In this document: positions 1 to 12,300 of the stretch, piece after piece | How the letters are laid out: every line of letters starts with the position of its first letter | Position numbering within the stretch: position 1 is the first letter of the stretch | Assembly: GCF_000143415.4 (NCBI RefSeq) | Contig: NW_003314356.1 | Coordinates: 570,815 to 634,814, forward strand | Direction of reading: 5' to 3' | Source of the DNA: Selaginella moellendorffii | Taxonomy: Eukaryota; Streptophyta; Lycopodiopsida; Selaginellales; Selaginellaceae | DNA length: 64,000 nt | Notes under the pieces: model-generated | What the model was told of the DNA's origin: nothing | What the model saw: the letters and a program-made list of their open reading frames with translations, nothing else | Database searches by the model: none | Translations under genes and position numbers: made by a program

Positions 1-1813
1 TAAATTGCGCAGAAAGGCTTGATTCCTTCGCTCGCAAGTCCAGCGGCAAAAGTTACTGCATGCTGCTCTGCAATGCCAACATCAAAGCATCGCTCTGGAA
101 ACTGCTTCTGGAAGATGTTGAGGCCCGTGCCTCCACCCATTGCTGCGTGGATTGCTACGATGCTCTCGTCCTTCTGTGCCTCTGCAACAAGGGACTCTGC
201 AAAGTATGTGGTGTATGCCTTGGTTGCTGGCTTTCCTTTTTGCTGCTTGCCAGTTGCAGGATCAAACTTGACAACTCCTGGAGGGTAACTCCTGTGTGTA
301 AGTTCTCCATCGATGCAATCCTTTAGCTTCAAAACTCACCGTGATACTTGTCTGCAGCTCTCTCTGCGTAAGGATAGCCGCGCCCCTTCTCAGTGACAAC
401 GTGAATCAGGACCGGTCCAATTGTCTCAGCTGCCTTGACCTCTTTGAGGATGGCGATAAGATCGTCAATCCTGTGCCCGTCAACGGGACCGATGTAGTAC
501 AGTCCGAGTTCTTCAAAGAAAGTAGCTCCGGTACCACTGATCATTCCGCGAGCATATTCATCGACCTTGGCAGCAAGCTGGTGCATGTGTCCTCCGATTT
601 GCTTGGTAACTCCCTGGTAAGGCGTAGGCGGTTTTCTTAGAAGTTAGATTCTGATTTTCGTACCTTTGCCACTTCGCGCAGCTCTCGAAGCTTTTTGCTC
701 GACTGTAGCCTGCTCAGAGCACTGCTGAGAGCTCCAACTGGTGGAGCCGGGCCGTCCAGAGTTGCTGTTGGTAGTGAGACTTGCTTGTTGTCGTTAAGAA
801 TGACAATCAAGTTTGTGTCCAGGTATCCCGCATTGTTCATCGCTTCGTATGCTTGTCCGGCCGTCATGGCGCCGTCTCCAATGACTGCAATGACGTTGTT
901 CTTCTTGCCTTGGAGGTCTCTTGCAACAGCCATTCCTGCAACGCGTAAAGGTCTCCAATTAGTTTTCGTTCCATCTTTCTAAAATTGAAGTTTTGACTCT
1001 ACCCAGGCCAGCGGAGATCGTTGTCGAGCTGTGTCCGGCACCAAATGGATCATATTCGCTTTCGGAACGCTTGGTGAAGCCACAAATGCCGTCGGTCTGC
1101 CGCAACGTGTGCATTCTGGACCTCCGTCCCGTGAGAATTTTGTGAGGATACGTCTGCAACCGCACCGCACTCGAGCGTGTCAGTCAGATATTGCTGCATA
1201 GTGAAGGGACTTTTCGGATTCGCACCTGGTGGCCGACATCCCACAGAATTTTATCTTCCGGCGTGTTGAACACATGGTGGAGCGCGACAGTGAGCTCCAC
1301 TACTCCCAGGCTGGATCCCAAGTGGCCGCCAGTCTTGGAAACAGAGAAGATGGTCTCATTCCGAAGCTCCTCAGCCAGCTGCTCCAGGTCCTGCTTGCCG
1401 GAAGACACATCTCATTAGCTGGCTGCAGGAAAAACAGATCGCGACTTACAGAAACTCCCAAGTTTTTCATGTGAAGTGGATAGTTGATGGTGTCCAGCAG
1501 TGGCGTCGGAGGCTTCTCGGAGAAGTATTCAGGTGCCTCGGACAGCGCTGAAGCTCGAACCACGACGTTACTCTGCTTCAAGGGGGAGCACGATCACGTC
1601 AGTCAGATGCAGATGCAGATGAGCAAAAGGGACGAGTACCTGAGAAAGCGGAGCAGTTTTAGCAAGCTTGGCTGCAGAGCCAAACTCTCGGATGCTTCCG
1701 GAAACATTGGACTTGAATGCCAAAGCCACAGAGCTGCTGCAAGCAGGAGAATTGAGCGAGTCTCGGCTAAGCTTGGCCGATACTTGCTGGGAGCAGATGG
1801 AAGCGCAAGCCAT
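1..1813 (-). CDS. DXS: 1-deoxy-D-xylulose-5-phosphate synthase, plastid (3' end outside window)
   Basis: This enzyme condenses pyruvate and glyceraldehyde-3-phosphate to DXP with thiamine diphosphate, the entry step of the plastid MEP isoprenoid pathway. Seven exons can be followed on the minus strand: 1813-1640, 1572-1450, 1390-1226, 1153-1003, 935-664, 613-340 and 277-1, all with GT-AG introns. The first 60 or so residues are Ser/Ala-rich and resemble a plastid transit peptide. Recognisable DXS blocks are [30 protein letters not shown], the ThDP motif [34 protein letters not shown] and, near the window edge, [19 protein letters not shown] chose the ATG at 1813 because the longer frame upstream opens only with GTG. 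The C-terminal part of the transketolase fold lies beyond base 1. The family call is secure; which DXS class it belongs to cannot be decided here. Confidence 0.95.
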
Positions 1814-1886
1814 TTCGTTAAGCCGACAGAGTCCGAGAGAGAGAGTTGACACTGAGTCTTGGGAGAAGTGGAAGTGGGGGGACCTC

Positions 1887-1893
1887 TTTTATA
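1887..1893 (-). promoter_or_regulatory. Probable TATA box of DXS
   Basis: The minus strand reads TATAAAA here, 74 bp upstream of the chosen DXS start codon. Position and sequence fit a plant core promoter, but no transcript start is visible from sequence alone. Confidence 0.45.
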
Positions 1894-2484
1894 TTCAGCG
1901 ATACCGCTAGGATTCTTCGAGGAAAACGAACAAGTGACTACAGTTAAATGGAGCAACAGACGGTCTAGTCGAGGGGAGGACCGGGCGCAATGAAACGAAG
2001 TGGCGGACTTGGTGCAGTCAATCCAATCCAAATCCTTTGGACGGTTGCAGCGAGAGAATGCTTCTTCCACTCACAGGAACATAAACACCAGCAAGAGGGG
2101 CGGCGATGGAACAAATCTCTTTCTTCCTGTTGGATACGTGGTAACGCGAGAGACAACAAAAGGAGCTTTTTGTTACTAGTGCTCGTCGCGTTGTCGAGAT
2201 GTGAGCGGCAGGCACTAGACTAAACAATGGAGATAAAAGACTCGGGGCACAGCTCATGGCGACACGCATATAATTTATATTCGGAAGAAAGACGAGACAC
2301 AACAGATGTTCTTCGATAGACTGGGGAGTTAACGCACGGTCGCCCATCCAAGAAAAAGGGAGAATATTGCGTGCTCCGTGTGTAGATGGCTTTGCAATGC
2401 GACTGAGTCGAGTCGGCTCATAATTCAATCGCTACTGATCGTTCAACGCAGGCCTACTGCACTGCACTGGTTGGTTGGTTGGCG

Positions 2485-2881
2485 GATGATTTTCGCGGGT
2501 GGTGGTGTTCTAAGCTTTGAATTTCTTGCATCGAGGACGAGCTACAACTCAACCTTCACATCAGAGAAAGAGAGGTTTCCAAGTCTTGAGCCACGTCTCT
2601 TATCCTTCACGGTCCATGCATGGAACACCTTTTCGATAGAGCCAACCAAGAATGTTTTCCATGCGCCAAAGACTGTCCACGAGTATTAAGTGGCCATGTC
2701 TAAAGGGATGATTTTCGAGGGTGGTGGCCCTCTAAGCTTGGATTTCTTGCATTGAAGACGAGCTACGCGAACAGGAGCTAGTCTTCTTTTTGATAAACAG
2801 AGCTTATAAACCAAAAACGTTTTCAAAGACTGTCCACGAGAATACAGATAAACTAGAAAAGAAAAATACGTAAGTGGCCAT
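2485..2881. repeat. Imperfect tandem repeat, two units of about 180-210 bp
   Basis: Unit 1 (about 2485-2697) and unit 2 (about 2706-2881) both begin with a near-identical 60-bp block (GATGATTTTCG, GGTGGTGG, CTAAGCTT, ATTTCTTGCAT, GACGAGCTAC). Both end with a second shared block (AAAGACTGTCCACGAG, then AAGTGGCCATG). The middles have diverged. The end of unit 2 contains the start codon of the gene at 2880. The rest of the interval between DXS and 2880 (about 1894-2484) shows no gene or RNA that I can support. Confidence 0.7.
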
Positions 2882-3672
2882 GGCGGCCTTCCTCGCTCGA
2901 TGCTTGGACAGCACCAGGTGAGCCGTGAGGTTTGAGCCCAGACGGGAATGACTCAACGCATTGTGAGTCAGATCAGCGAGGAGCCTGGCGGATGAAGTTC
3001 GCATCGTGTTGACGAGGAACAAGCTTGGTCGGCGAGCAGTCCACCACATCCTCACGGCTTCCGAAAGAAAAGTGAGTCTTCTATCGGGTCTCCTCCTGGG
3101 GCCGAAACAAACTACTGAATGTTTTCGAAGGCCTTCGAGATTGCAAAGAGAAATGCTCACCTGGTGCGCTCGGCTGGAGCTCGCAAGCAGCCCTTGGCCG
3201 ACACTTACTACAAGTACTGCCAAGCACTCCAGTGGCCTTACATTTTCATCCATCGGGTAACACTCGTGTCGTCGCCATTGCCACTCCTCCAGTTGTTTTG
3301 TCGCAGGACAGCATTGGTGGGGATAACCTGGTTGTCGTCGACTTGAGGACTTTGGGACTGTCCGACGGCCGCCTGGAACAACTAGTTACCTTGGTGGTCG
3401 CAACTCTGGGGCCTCTAAATGACGAGTGCTGGCATCAAACACTACAAACTGCATCTGAGATATTTGTTGGCTTGCCTACAAAAGAACCGGATGACAAGCC
3501 GTTAGAATCTGGCAATGAAGATCAAGTCATACCCAGTTTGAGGGGAATGTTGCGCTTCCAGGGGACCTTTGGCGAGACGAAAAATATGTGCCGAGCATCA
3601 CTGGACATCTGCCATTCGTTTCTGGTAGACAATGGCATCGAACTCACAAAGCCATGGTGGACAGTAGACTGA
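2880..3672 (+). CDS. Unrecognised protein, about 209 aa, four exons
   Basis: I do not recognise this protein. A consistent model is 2880-2917, 2972-3071, 3131-3256 and 3307-3672, with phase-compatible GT-AG introns of 50-60 bp and a stop at 3672. The first half is basic with helix-like segments (LADEVRIVLTRNKLGRR, EIAKRNAHLVRSAGARKQ). The middle has an aromatic stretch (YYKYCQALQWPYIFIHR), and the C-terminal exon is more acidic. No signal peptide, membrane segment or zinc motif is evident. Intron size and frame coherence argue that it is a real gene. Its start codon lies in the end of a tandem repeat. It converges with KAS, 76 bp away. Confidence 0.6.
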
Positions 3673-3748
3673 AAACCAAGAGAAAAGGATGGCCGAGGGG
3701 GTAGCAACAAGTTTTAAGCAGGAAAAGAAGGTACAGCTCACGTTCTAC

Positions 3749-6206
3749 CTAGTTATCAGACCTTTCATCCTGATACGGGGCAAACAAAATTGACGAGTTG
3801 TGTCCCCCAAATCCAAAAGAGTTCGAGAGCGCAACTTTCACATCAAATCGTTGCTTTTGGCTTCCCACAATGTAGTCCATATTCTGCAGCGAAATTCTTT
3901 CAGGCCAAACAAAACATGGAAAGCAAATGACGGACGAAAACGCACCACATCTTTCTCCGGATTCTCGATGTTTATGGTGGGATGCAGCCAACCTGTTTTG
4001 ATAGCCTGCATTGCGGTTGCGTGTCAGAAGGAATACGCAACACACTGCTTTTGAAAAGAGCACCTGGATAGTGGCTATGGCATCTACCGCTCCTGCAGCT
4101 CCTAAAAGGTGACCCATCATCGATTTCGTTGAATTGACTCTCAACTGCAACCGCAAGATCTCATGACACGTCCAGATGAGTCATTCAAATAAATACCTCA
4201 GTGTTGTCGCCAAGGGACTGCATTATGGCTTTGTACTCTTGAACATCTCCAGACCTTGTCGACGCGGCATGAGCATTAACATAGTTGACATCGTCCCGTC
4301 TCACGCCGGATTGGTCCAGCGCCTTTTCAATGCAAAGAAGCATTCCAGTGCCTAAAGACAGGAAGAAAAATGTCACTCTTTTCTTTCCACGAACCTTTGA
4401 ATTTACCTTCCGGATGAGCTGCAGTCACATGATACGCATCACATGTAAGGCTTCCGCCGAGAAATTCAGCATAGATTTCTGCTCCTCGTCTCTGGGAAAA
4501 CTCCAATCATGTTCTGGAAAGAGGCTTTGCATTGTCACCAACCTTTGCATGCTCCAGTTCCTCCAGAACAAGGGCGCCTGCACCTTCTCCAAGAACAAAG
4601 CCATCCCGATCCTGGACAATGAAACTCAGATAAGTGTCCTACACGAGACAGAGCGAGAAAGTTACCCGATCCCAGGGACGTGACGCTTTACTGGGATCGT
4701 CATTTCGCTGTGACAGTGCTCTGCAAGCGACAAATCCTCCAAGACCTGAGGAAGGTGTCAAGACATCAGCACAATTCAGCGCACGTAATACCAATTGGAA
4801 TGATCGCCGCATCCGACCCGCCGGAGACCATGACGTCCTGAGTAAAGAAAAGATAAGCAGACGAGCGACAAACTTCAACGCCAAAGGTGCTTACCGCTTC
4901 CCCTCGAATGATGTGGTTTGCAGCACTTAATATACACGAATTGCTGGTAGCACACGCCGTCGAGATTGCATAGTTTGGACCCATCCATCCCTGTGCGGTT
5001 TTCAAAAGCCACATTAGTCAACGACGCAACGTCACAGTTACCAGATCCATGGCCAGCATTGCTGAACCCATGTTAGTCGTAGCAAATGGGACACAGAACG
5101 GGTTCATCTTGCGGTACGAGACCCTCAAAGCTTCGATGGCATCGTTAAAGACCTGGAATTTTCGGATATCCATCAAGTCCAAACAAACAAATGCATCCAA
5201 AGGCAGGAATATGTGAGGGATGTACCTGCATGCCGCCCATGGCGGACCCCATGAGAACTCCACACTTGCTCTTGTCAAGCTCCACTGAGCCATCGCCAGC
5301 GATTCCAGCATTGGCCACCGCTTTTTTGCCAGCGGTAAGGAGGTAAAGCATGAACTTGTCCATGCGTCTCGAAAACTTTGGAGCAACCCAGCCATCAGCA
5401 GAGAAGTCCTTGATCTCTCCAGCAATCCGCTGCAAAGAAAGAAAACGAAGAAACTCTTAATTGACAAAGTCTCCGGAAGTGTCTGCCTACCGTGGGAAAC
5501 TCCTGGCAGTCGAAGTTTTGGATCTCCGAGATCCCGCTGTTTCCTTCAAGCAGGTTGTCGTAGAAGGTATCTGGATCATTACCAAGAGAGGAAACAAGAC
5601 CCATTCCTGTGATCACAACCCTTCTGTCTCGAACGGAGGTGCTGCTCCTACTCTCCTCGCCCGCATCCTTTTCGGGAGCCACGAGTCGATCTAGAAAACA
5701 GAGAAGAATCCGGCTATGAGAAAAAAAAAACACGAAAACAAAAGAAGATTCCTATGCATGCATCAGCATGCAAGCGCTGCATGCCCCAGCAAAAGAAGAG
5801 CTAGAAGGAATCGAAGAACACCAATTCTACCTGTGATCGCAGCGGCGCATCTCGTCTTGCTTGCCCTCTTTCGCTGAGGGGAGCCAAGAATCCGCGCTTC
5901 TTCCTCCCACAAGAACGATGACCACTTGGCATTGCGATAGTGAGGGCAAGCCTCGAAAGAGAGGCACGCGACCATGCTGCTCCCCATGGTCCCCGCCGCT
6001 GCCACAATCCGCTGGTGCAGCATGGCGGCGCTGCGAGATCTGGCGCTCCGCCTCCCGGATCTCCTGCTGCTGCTCACCCTGCCTGTCAAGCCTGCATTGG
6101 CGCCCGGCTGCTGCTCCATTCCAGAGATCCCCGCCATTGTTCTTGTGTAGCATGCCGCGAGCAGCCAGCTACACAGCGGCGCGGAGACGGTGAGAGGAGT
6201 GCTCAT
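3749..6206 (-). CDS. 3-oxoacyl-[acyl-carrier-protein] synthase, plastid KAS I-like
   Basis: This is a plastid condensing enzyme that extends acyl-ACP with malonyl-ACP in type II fatty-acid synthesis. Thirteen exons join in frame on the minus strand: 6206-5831, 5690-5491, 5429-5226, 5152-5042, 4990-4895, 4837-4792, 4745-4666, 4614-4543, 4491-4407, 4351-4197, 4144-4064, 4005-3946 and 3883-3749. The long Ala/Ser/Arg-rich N-terminus looks like a transit peptide. The core starts with [17 protein letters not shown]. The nucleophile lies in [10 protein letters not shown], the catalytic histidines in NAHAAST and [14 protein letters not shown], and the glycine-rich end is [27 protein letters not shown] is closer to plant KAS I than to KAS II or mitochondrial KAS as I recall them; a tree would settle this. 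It is divergent from the next gene. Confidence 0.93.
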
Positions 6207-6362
6207 CGCGCCCCCTTCGCCGCGGGTTTAGGGTTTAAAGAGCGAGGGAGCCATGTATAAAAGCTTTCACTGGATTGCGATGGTCCGCCACGTCACTAGT
6301 TCCACGTCGGCACTTCCAGGTCATCCGGTTTTAGGGTTCTTGGGGGCTTTGGCGACAAGCCA
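6207..6362. promoter_or_regulatory. Shared 156-bp divergent promoter region (KAS / DNA-PKcs)
   Basis: Only 156 bp separate the start codons of KAS (minus) and the DNA-PKcs gene (plus). The interval holds a telo-box-like GGGTTTAGGGTTTA at about 6224-6237, a plus-strand TATAAAA at 6256-6262 about 100 bp before the downstream ATG, and another TTTTAGGGTT near 6330. Telo-boxes are common in promoters of plant housekeeping and replication genes. Co-regulation is inference. Confidence 0.55.
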
Positions 6363-9300
6363 ATGGATTCCAAGGTCTCGCAGTACTTGGCGACACTCAA
6401 CAGCGAGGCAGAGGAAGCTCTCAAGGGATCCGAGACGGATTTAGGCGTGACCGTCGACGATCTATCGGGCTTTTGCAGTCAGCTGGTGTCCGATGAGGAT
6501 TTCGCCTTCGCCGCCTCCGCCGTCTTCGACAGGGATACAGGGATTTTCTGCGTCGTCGACAGGCTCAGGATTTCTCGGGAGAGGAGCGTCCACAAGGCGC
6601 GGGAGAAGTGCCTGGTGTTTCTGGGGGAATTTGTGCGAAGTGTCGGCCCGGAGCGAGCCTCCTTGTATTGTTCCTTGATCAAGGTACGACTTTTGGAATG
6701 CAGGCCACTCTCATCTTGTGTTTTTGTCTTCCAGGAGAATGCGCTGAGAATACTTCGCATTGACGAGACGCGATCGGTGCAAGCAGCTGCGCTGGCTCCG
6801 ATCATTTCCTTGTTTGAGATCGGGGTTCTTCGGGCTGGCAACGCTACGAGCGACGGATTGATGGACTGGAAAGTTGCTGAAATGCTGCTAGCGGAGTTTC
6901 GGAAAGCTAAAACTTCTGGTTCTTGTAAGTGGGAACACTTACACCTTGTTTGCTTTTGCTCACTCGTCTTGATTGGTGATCTTTGCAGTGAGAGCAAATA
7001 TACTCATCACACTTGGCTACTCAATCGAGCTCTTTCCATCTCTTTATGATGATGGCAATGTGAGCACTGTTCTCCGCCTTTGTTTAAATACCCTGGAAGA
7101 ACAGCTTAAGCAGTCCGGGAAAGATGTCACCTTCGTGCTCATTGCAGGTGCCGTCAAGTGCCTTGATTCGTTGCTTCAGTGGTTCGATGACACAGTGCCG
7201 GCTGGTGGTACGCAACTTAATTCTGTCGAGCATTACAATACGTTCTTGTCTCTGACTTCCTTTCTAGGAACTATTGAGAATTCGAAGAGAGCGTATGCTT
7301 ATCTGGAGCAAGTTCTCTACTACAGGGAAGACATGAAACGATACGAAATGATTCGAGGTAACTTGGTCATTACTAGGTGCTGTGGTAGCCATGGCATTTT
7401 GCAGCTGGATTACGGCTTCTCGCAAGACATGCATGGCGTTTTCGACTTGCGCTTTTCAAGAACAGTGGAGATTTATTGAAGTGGCTGCAAATATATTGGT
7501 ATGTTGCATTCTCTCTTTTCTTTGTTAACATTTTCGTTTCTACTAGCCTACATGGCAATGCTAGTTTAAGATCGGCAGCCTTACCTGCATACGACCAGTT
7601 TGTATCACAGGTCTTGATTTTGCTCCCTTTTCCTCTCAATGACGACGCTTTGCAGATCTCGAGCTGCTTGATCTCTGATGATCGCCGAATAGAAGATCCG
7701 GACCGAACCTACAAGGTTATTCGTAACTTGCGTTTCCGATCACGGCTTTGATGAGCTTTTCCTGCAGGCATTAATGAAGCACATGCTTGACACACTTGAG
7801 TCCAGGCAAGATAACCCGAAGCTTGTATCGCTGGCTATTCGGGGCATCGGAAAGCTTGCAGGACCTATCGTAAAATATTCTGGGAAATCTGATCTTGAGA
7901 AAGCCTTTCAAAGACTAGTCCCTTTTGTTGGAAGTTTCTCCAGGTTTATGCATTGTCTATCTCTTTTATGTTTGTCTAATGTCATCTATCTTTATGCAGA
8001 GGTGGTGATAGTCATGAAGAATTAGGATACGCGGTGACCGTAGTAGGTGCATTTGCGAATATCGTTGTATATATTGACCGGGTGGAAGATTTCATGGTTT
8101 CATTGATTACCGAGGTGGGTTTGTTTTGGTAATATGGTCATTCTTTATGGCCTTTTCTTCTTGTTTTGTGCAGGTTACTGGTCGTATATTTTTCCAGTAC
8201 CCTTCCTTATTTCCTAAGCAACGGGTGGCAATTCATAGCACCATCAGCAGTCTTTTAAAGGCTTTGTATCCGAAGGGGAATCTTTTTGTCATGTTCCTGA
8301 TGAATGTTGGTGAGTACGCTGTGTAAAAGTTGACGTGAATCGACTTGTGTTTTTATCCTTGCAGTATGGTCTTCTCTTGATCGTGCAACAGATACGGATC
8401 CGGCGTCAGATTTCTTGTGGAAGAGCTATTGTGACCTTTGGTGCCAGATCCTGACGAACATTTCCGAGCCATCACATACGGAAAACTTACAAGATGATGA
8501 TGGCATTGTGGGCGTCGATCTCGCGGTGTTAAGCGTGAATGTTTCCGATCTTAAAACTACAATTTTCGACTCGTTAATCCGTAGTATTATGAAGCTGATG
8601 ATGGAGCTCAACTTAAAGTATAGGGTCAAAGACCTGAACAAGGCAAATAGCTCGGAATTTTCAGGTACGCATGGTTGCCCGGCATTTCCTCAAAACTTAT
8701 TGAGTAACAGGACAAGAGCCGGAAGCTGAAGCTCCTATAGAACCGTTGGACAAAAATCAGATGCTGAAATATCTGAACTTGGTATTGAACTACCTGGGAG
8801 GTTCTTTTGTCCCGCTGACTCTTGTTTCTTATTTCTTTGTAGGTGGATTTTGTTCTTCGTCTGTTCGCAAGGTATTTACTTACTTCCTCTGATTTCCTGG
8901 CGTTTTATCTTTTTCTTATAGTGACCATGCGTCTTTGATGGAAAAGTGGATTTTTCCGTTCTGTCGATGTTTGATCGATCTCTCAAGGAAATATCCTCTT
9001 ATAAGCGGATTCTACAAGCTTTTGGCTGCTGTGATTAGTATTGGTGATCAGAAAGGCTACTTCGAGAAAGACCAGGTACCGCTAAATCTCTTTTCTGGGC
9101 TTTATTCTCAGGTTATTTTCTGTGCAGTCTTCTCATGTAATGATCCAAGAATTTTTACACGAGGTCCTAATCACTAGCAGGCGCTATAAACTCGAGCTTC
9201 TTGGTTCTTGTCTTCATCTATGTCTCTCGTGCCCTCCGACCCTTCTAGATCTGGCATCAATAGTAAGGCCCTTGAAGCTGGCATTAAAAATTGGACTCAG

Positions 9301-12300
9301 ATATCCTTTTTGAGAATTTTCTTTCGATCAGTCTTTTGTCCTTAACTTCCAGCCACATATCATCCTTTGGCAAATATTGCGCTGGATTCTCTCCAGCGGT
9401 GGTATAACTTGCATCCAAAAGAACTACAAAAGCAGTTACAGGACATAGTCCCCTGTCTACGAGACTATTTGTTTGAAGTAGCGGACTCCAGAAAGAAGAC
9501 CATGGATTCTAAAACACTGAAGCTTTTAGAAAAAGAGAAAACAAAGGTACTTGCTTCTTTGCATAGTCGAGATTTAATTTTGTTTGCAGGTTGTTACATT
9601 CGAAGATATTCAAGTTCGCGTTCAACGTTTTATTGGTCAAATAGGGGCATATGGTCATTTTCTTGTTCCTGACGCGAATCTTTTGCAATCTAGCGGGACG
9701 GGAGGATTGTCCTGGGACGTGGTGGATCGTATTAAGTTTACAGTACCTTTAAGAGATGAGAAGCTGGACATTTGGCTTGGTAAGAATAAAAAGTACTGGG
9801 TATGTCATTAATTGTGCTCGTAGACTGTTTGCTTCCCAGGATTGTGGAATTGGCCAAATCTTCCAGCGACCGGAAAATTAAAGTACTCTCGTCTGAGTTG
9901 CTGCATGCAATGTGTTTGCTTATGCTGGGAAATGCTGCAAAAGGCCCATTACGAACCAGAAATGACGAGACAAATCTGGTAAGCGAACATAGTAAATCGT
10001 CTCTTTCCTTATCGAGTTTCTTGTTCAGGGAAACTATGTGCAACTTTATAGAAAGCTTTTTCCTTCTGTTCTTTGGCTTGCGACAGATGTTGAACCGGTA
10101 ATAACTCTCTAGCTTGTATAGTTCGAAATTTAATCACGATATCGTTCCAGGTTACGCAACAACTTTTCAGTGAGTTCGCTATGCAGTTGATTCATTGGAT
10201 GACAAGCAATACTCAAAAGGAAAATCCGGAAACTATGGCCCTCTTAGACGCTATACTTGAAGGACTTGTCGACGCTGAAAACGGTTCCATGAGGTGTGTC
10301 AATAAGTGTTTCGCTTTTTCTTTTAGTTCATATTGTCCTCCTTGCAGAGAATTATGCTCTCGATGTTTTAGCGAGTTCTTGCGTTGGTCAATTCGGCATG
10401 CTCCTCCAGAGGTTTGACAGTTTTTAGCAGTTTGAGACATGATTGTGTTTCGTTTGTTTCAGGCTAGTAACTTTGTGAATGTGACGTCTATGCTACGTCG
10501 CCTGTACAATCGTATGGACCATCCAAGTCCTTACCATCGACTTGGTGCATCTATGGCTGCCTATCAAATTTATCCTATCCTGCGGCAGAACTCATCCATT
10601 GTGGACCGCTACATTTTTGAGCTTGCATTTTTCCTCCTGAAATCTTTACGCGTGGGTGATACGGATGCTGAGCAGATTGGTAAGGGAAAAATAAGAGAAA
10701 GCCTAGTTTACTTTGCTTTTTGTGACAGGAACAATAAAGCAAGCATATAAAGCTCTGGATGGCATTGAGAAGCTTATTGTGCGAAATATTAGTTTGCTTC
10801 AGAAGAATAAGAAGGACAGAGTGCTATTCTGTACCTTGGAAGACTTCATGACGTGGCTGTTCGAGCAAACAAAACTTAGTCACGAGAGGTGTCGCACGAA
10901 ATGTATGGCCTTGTTATCTGCGGTTTGTTCTGCCTTGCCGGGTATGTAACATTTGTTGTGAGTGTTTTGTTGAGACATCTTTAATGGCTTTGCAGGAGGA
11001 TCGTGCATGCACTGGTTTCGCGAGAGGTTCACTGGCACCCAGCGCCTTCATATGTTAGCAGGTTTATTCGAGAAACTGCCTTCGAATATATTCACTGCAA
11101 AGTCAATGCCTGAGCTTTCGACAGCTTTACATTCTCTACACTGGTACCTAGGAGCTCAAATGATAGGTTTGGAGGAGATTGAACCGCTCAGAACGCAGAT
11201 ATTTTCTCGGATCAACCAGTTTGTAGAAGAGCTCCCTGCAAGGTGCATTCCTCTGAAGGAAAATGATAGTGCAATTCTGCATCTGATGGCTCTTTTCAAG
11301 GACATTATACAGATGGGAATAGGGGCGAGTGAGCCTTCATCAGTTGAAACACCTTCTCGTGATGACAAAGAAAAGCTTCTAGCTGAGATCCTGCCGCTTC
11401 ATTATGACAAGCTACAGCACCTATTATGCCTTCTGCTATTTAAGCCATCAGAAATGACGACTTTCACACCAGAGTCATCGGGTGCAGAAGAGCTTCGCAT
11501 GCTTGTTTCGAGCGTTCTTTGGTCATTGACACGTATATCGTCTGGCTTCAAGGATGGTTTAGTACAAGTTCTTCGGGAGATGCTCAACACGTCCTCGGAG
11601 TTTGATATCTCAACGCTTGAACTTCATCAGATCACGGAAGGCAGACTCTCTCAAAGTATGAACCTCGTAAAAGCGTATCAGCATTTGCATACTGTGGGAG
11701 CCTTGGTTCCCACGCTGGGGAAGGAGAGGTCGGAGCAGCTCAGTGAACGGCTCTTGCATACAGTATACACCATCAGCAAAGAACCAGTATCACCGTTGGC
11801 CGAGCCACTTTACGTGGAGATTATACGACTGTCTGTAGCATTACGGGTAGTAGTGGACCAACTTCTTCGTATTGTGTTGGACAAGAACGGGGACACAGTC
11901 GACCGTGGCACCGACAGTGTAACTCCAGGAGGTAGATTTTATTTAAGCTTTCGAAAGGTGGTGGTCCAGCAAGTGAAGTTCTTCTACAAGAAATGCCTAC
12001 CCGTCCTGATGAAGGAGTCCGTGAGGAATGAAACGGCCAGGCTAATCCTTCATGCTGTTCTGGACGAGTATCAAGGTGAAACGATAACAAAAGGAAGCTT
12101 TGTGGGGGAATTTCTCTTGCACCTTACGGAACTGCGACCATGCTATTTGGATGGTAGCTCTGTCACGGACAAACAGTTTATTGCGGGTATTATTCACAAG
12201 CTCTTGGTGCTGGATAAAGCTTCAGTTGTCGGTGGCTCTCAACCGGCGTTCCAATTTATTCTGGAGGTGCTGTTCGCGTTTTTAAGTGCTACCACACTTG

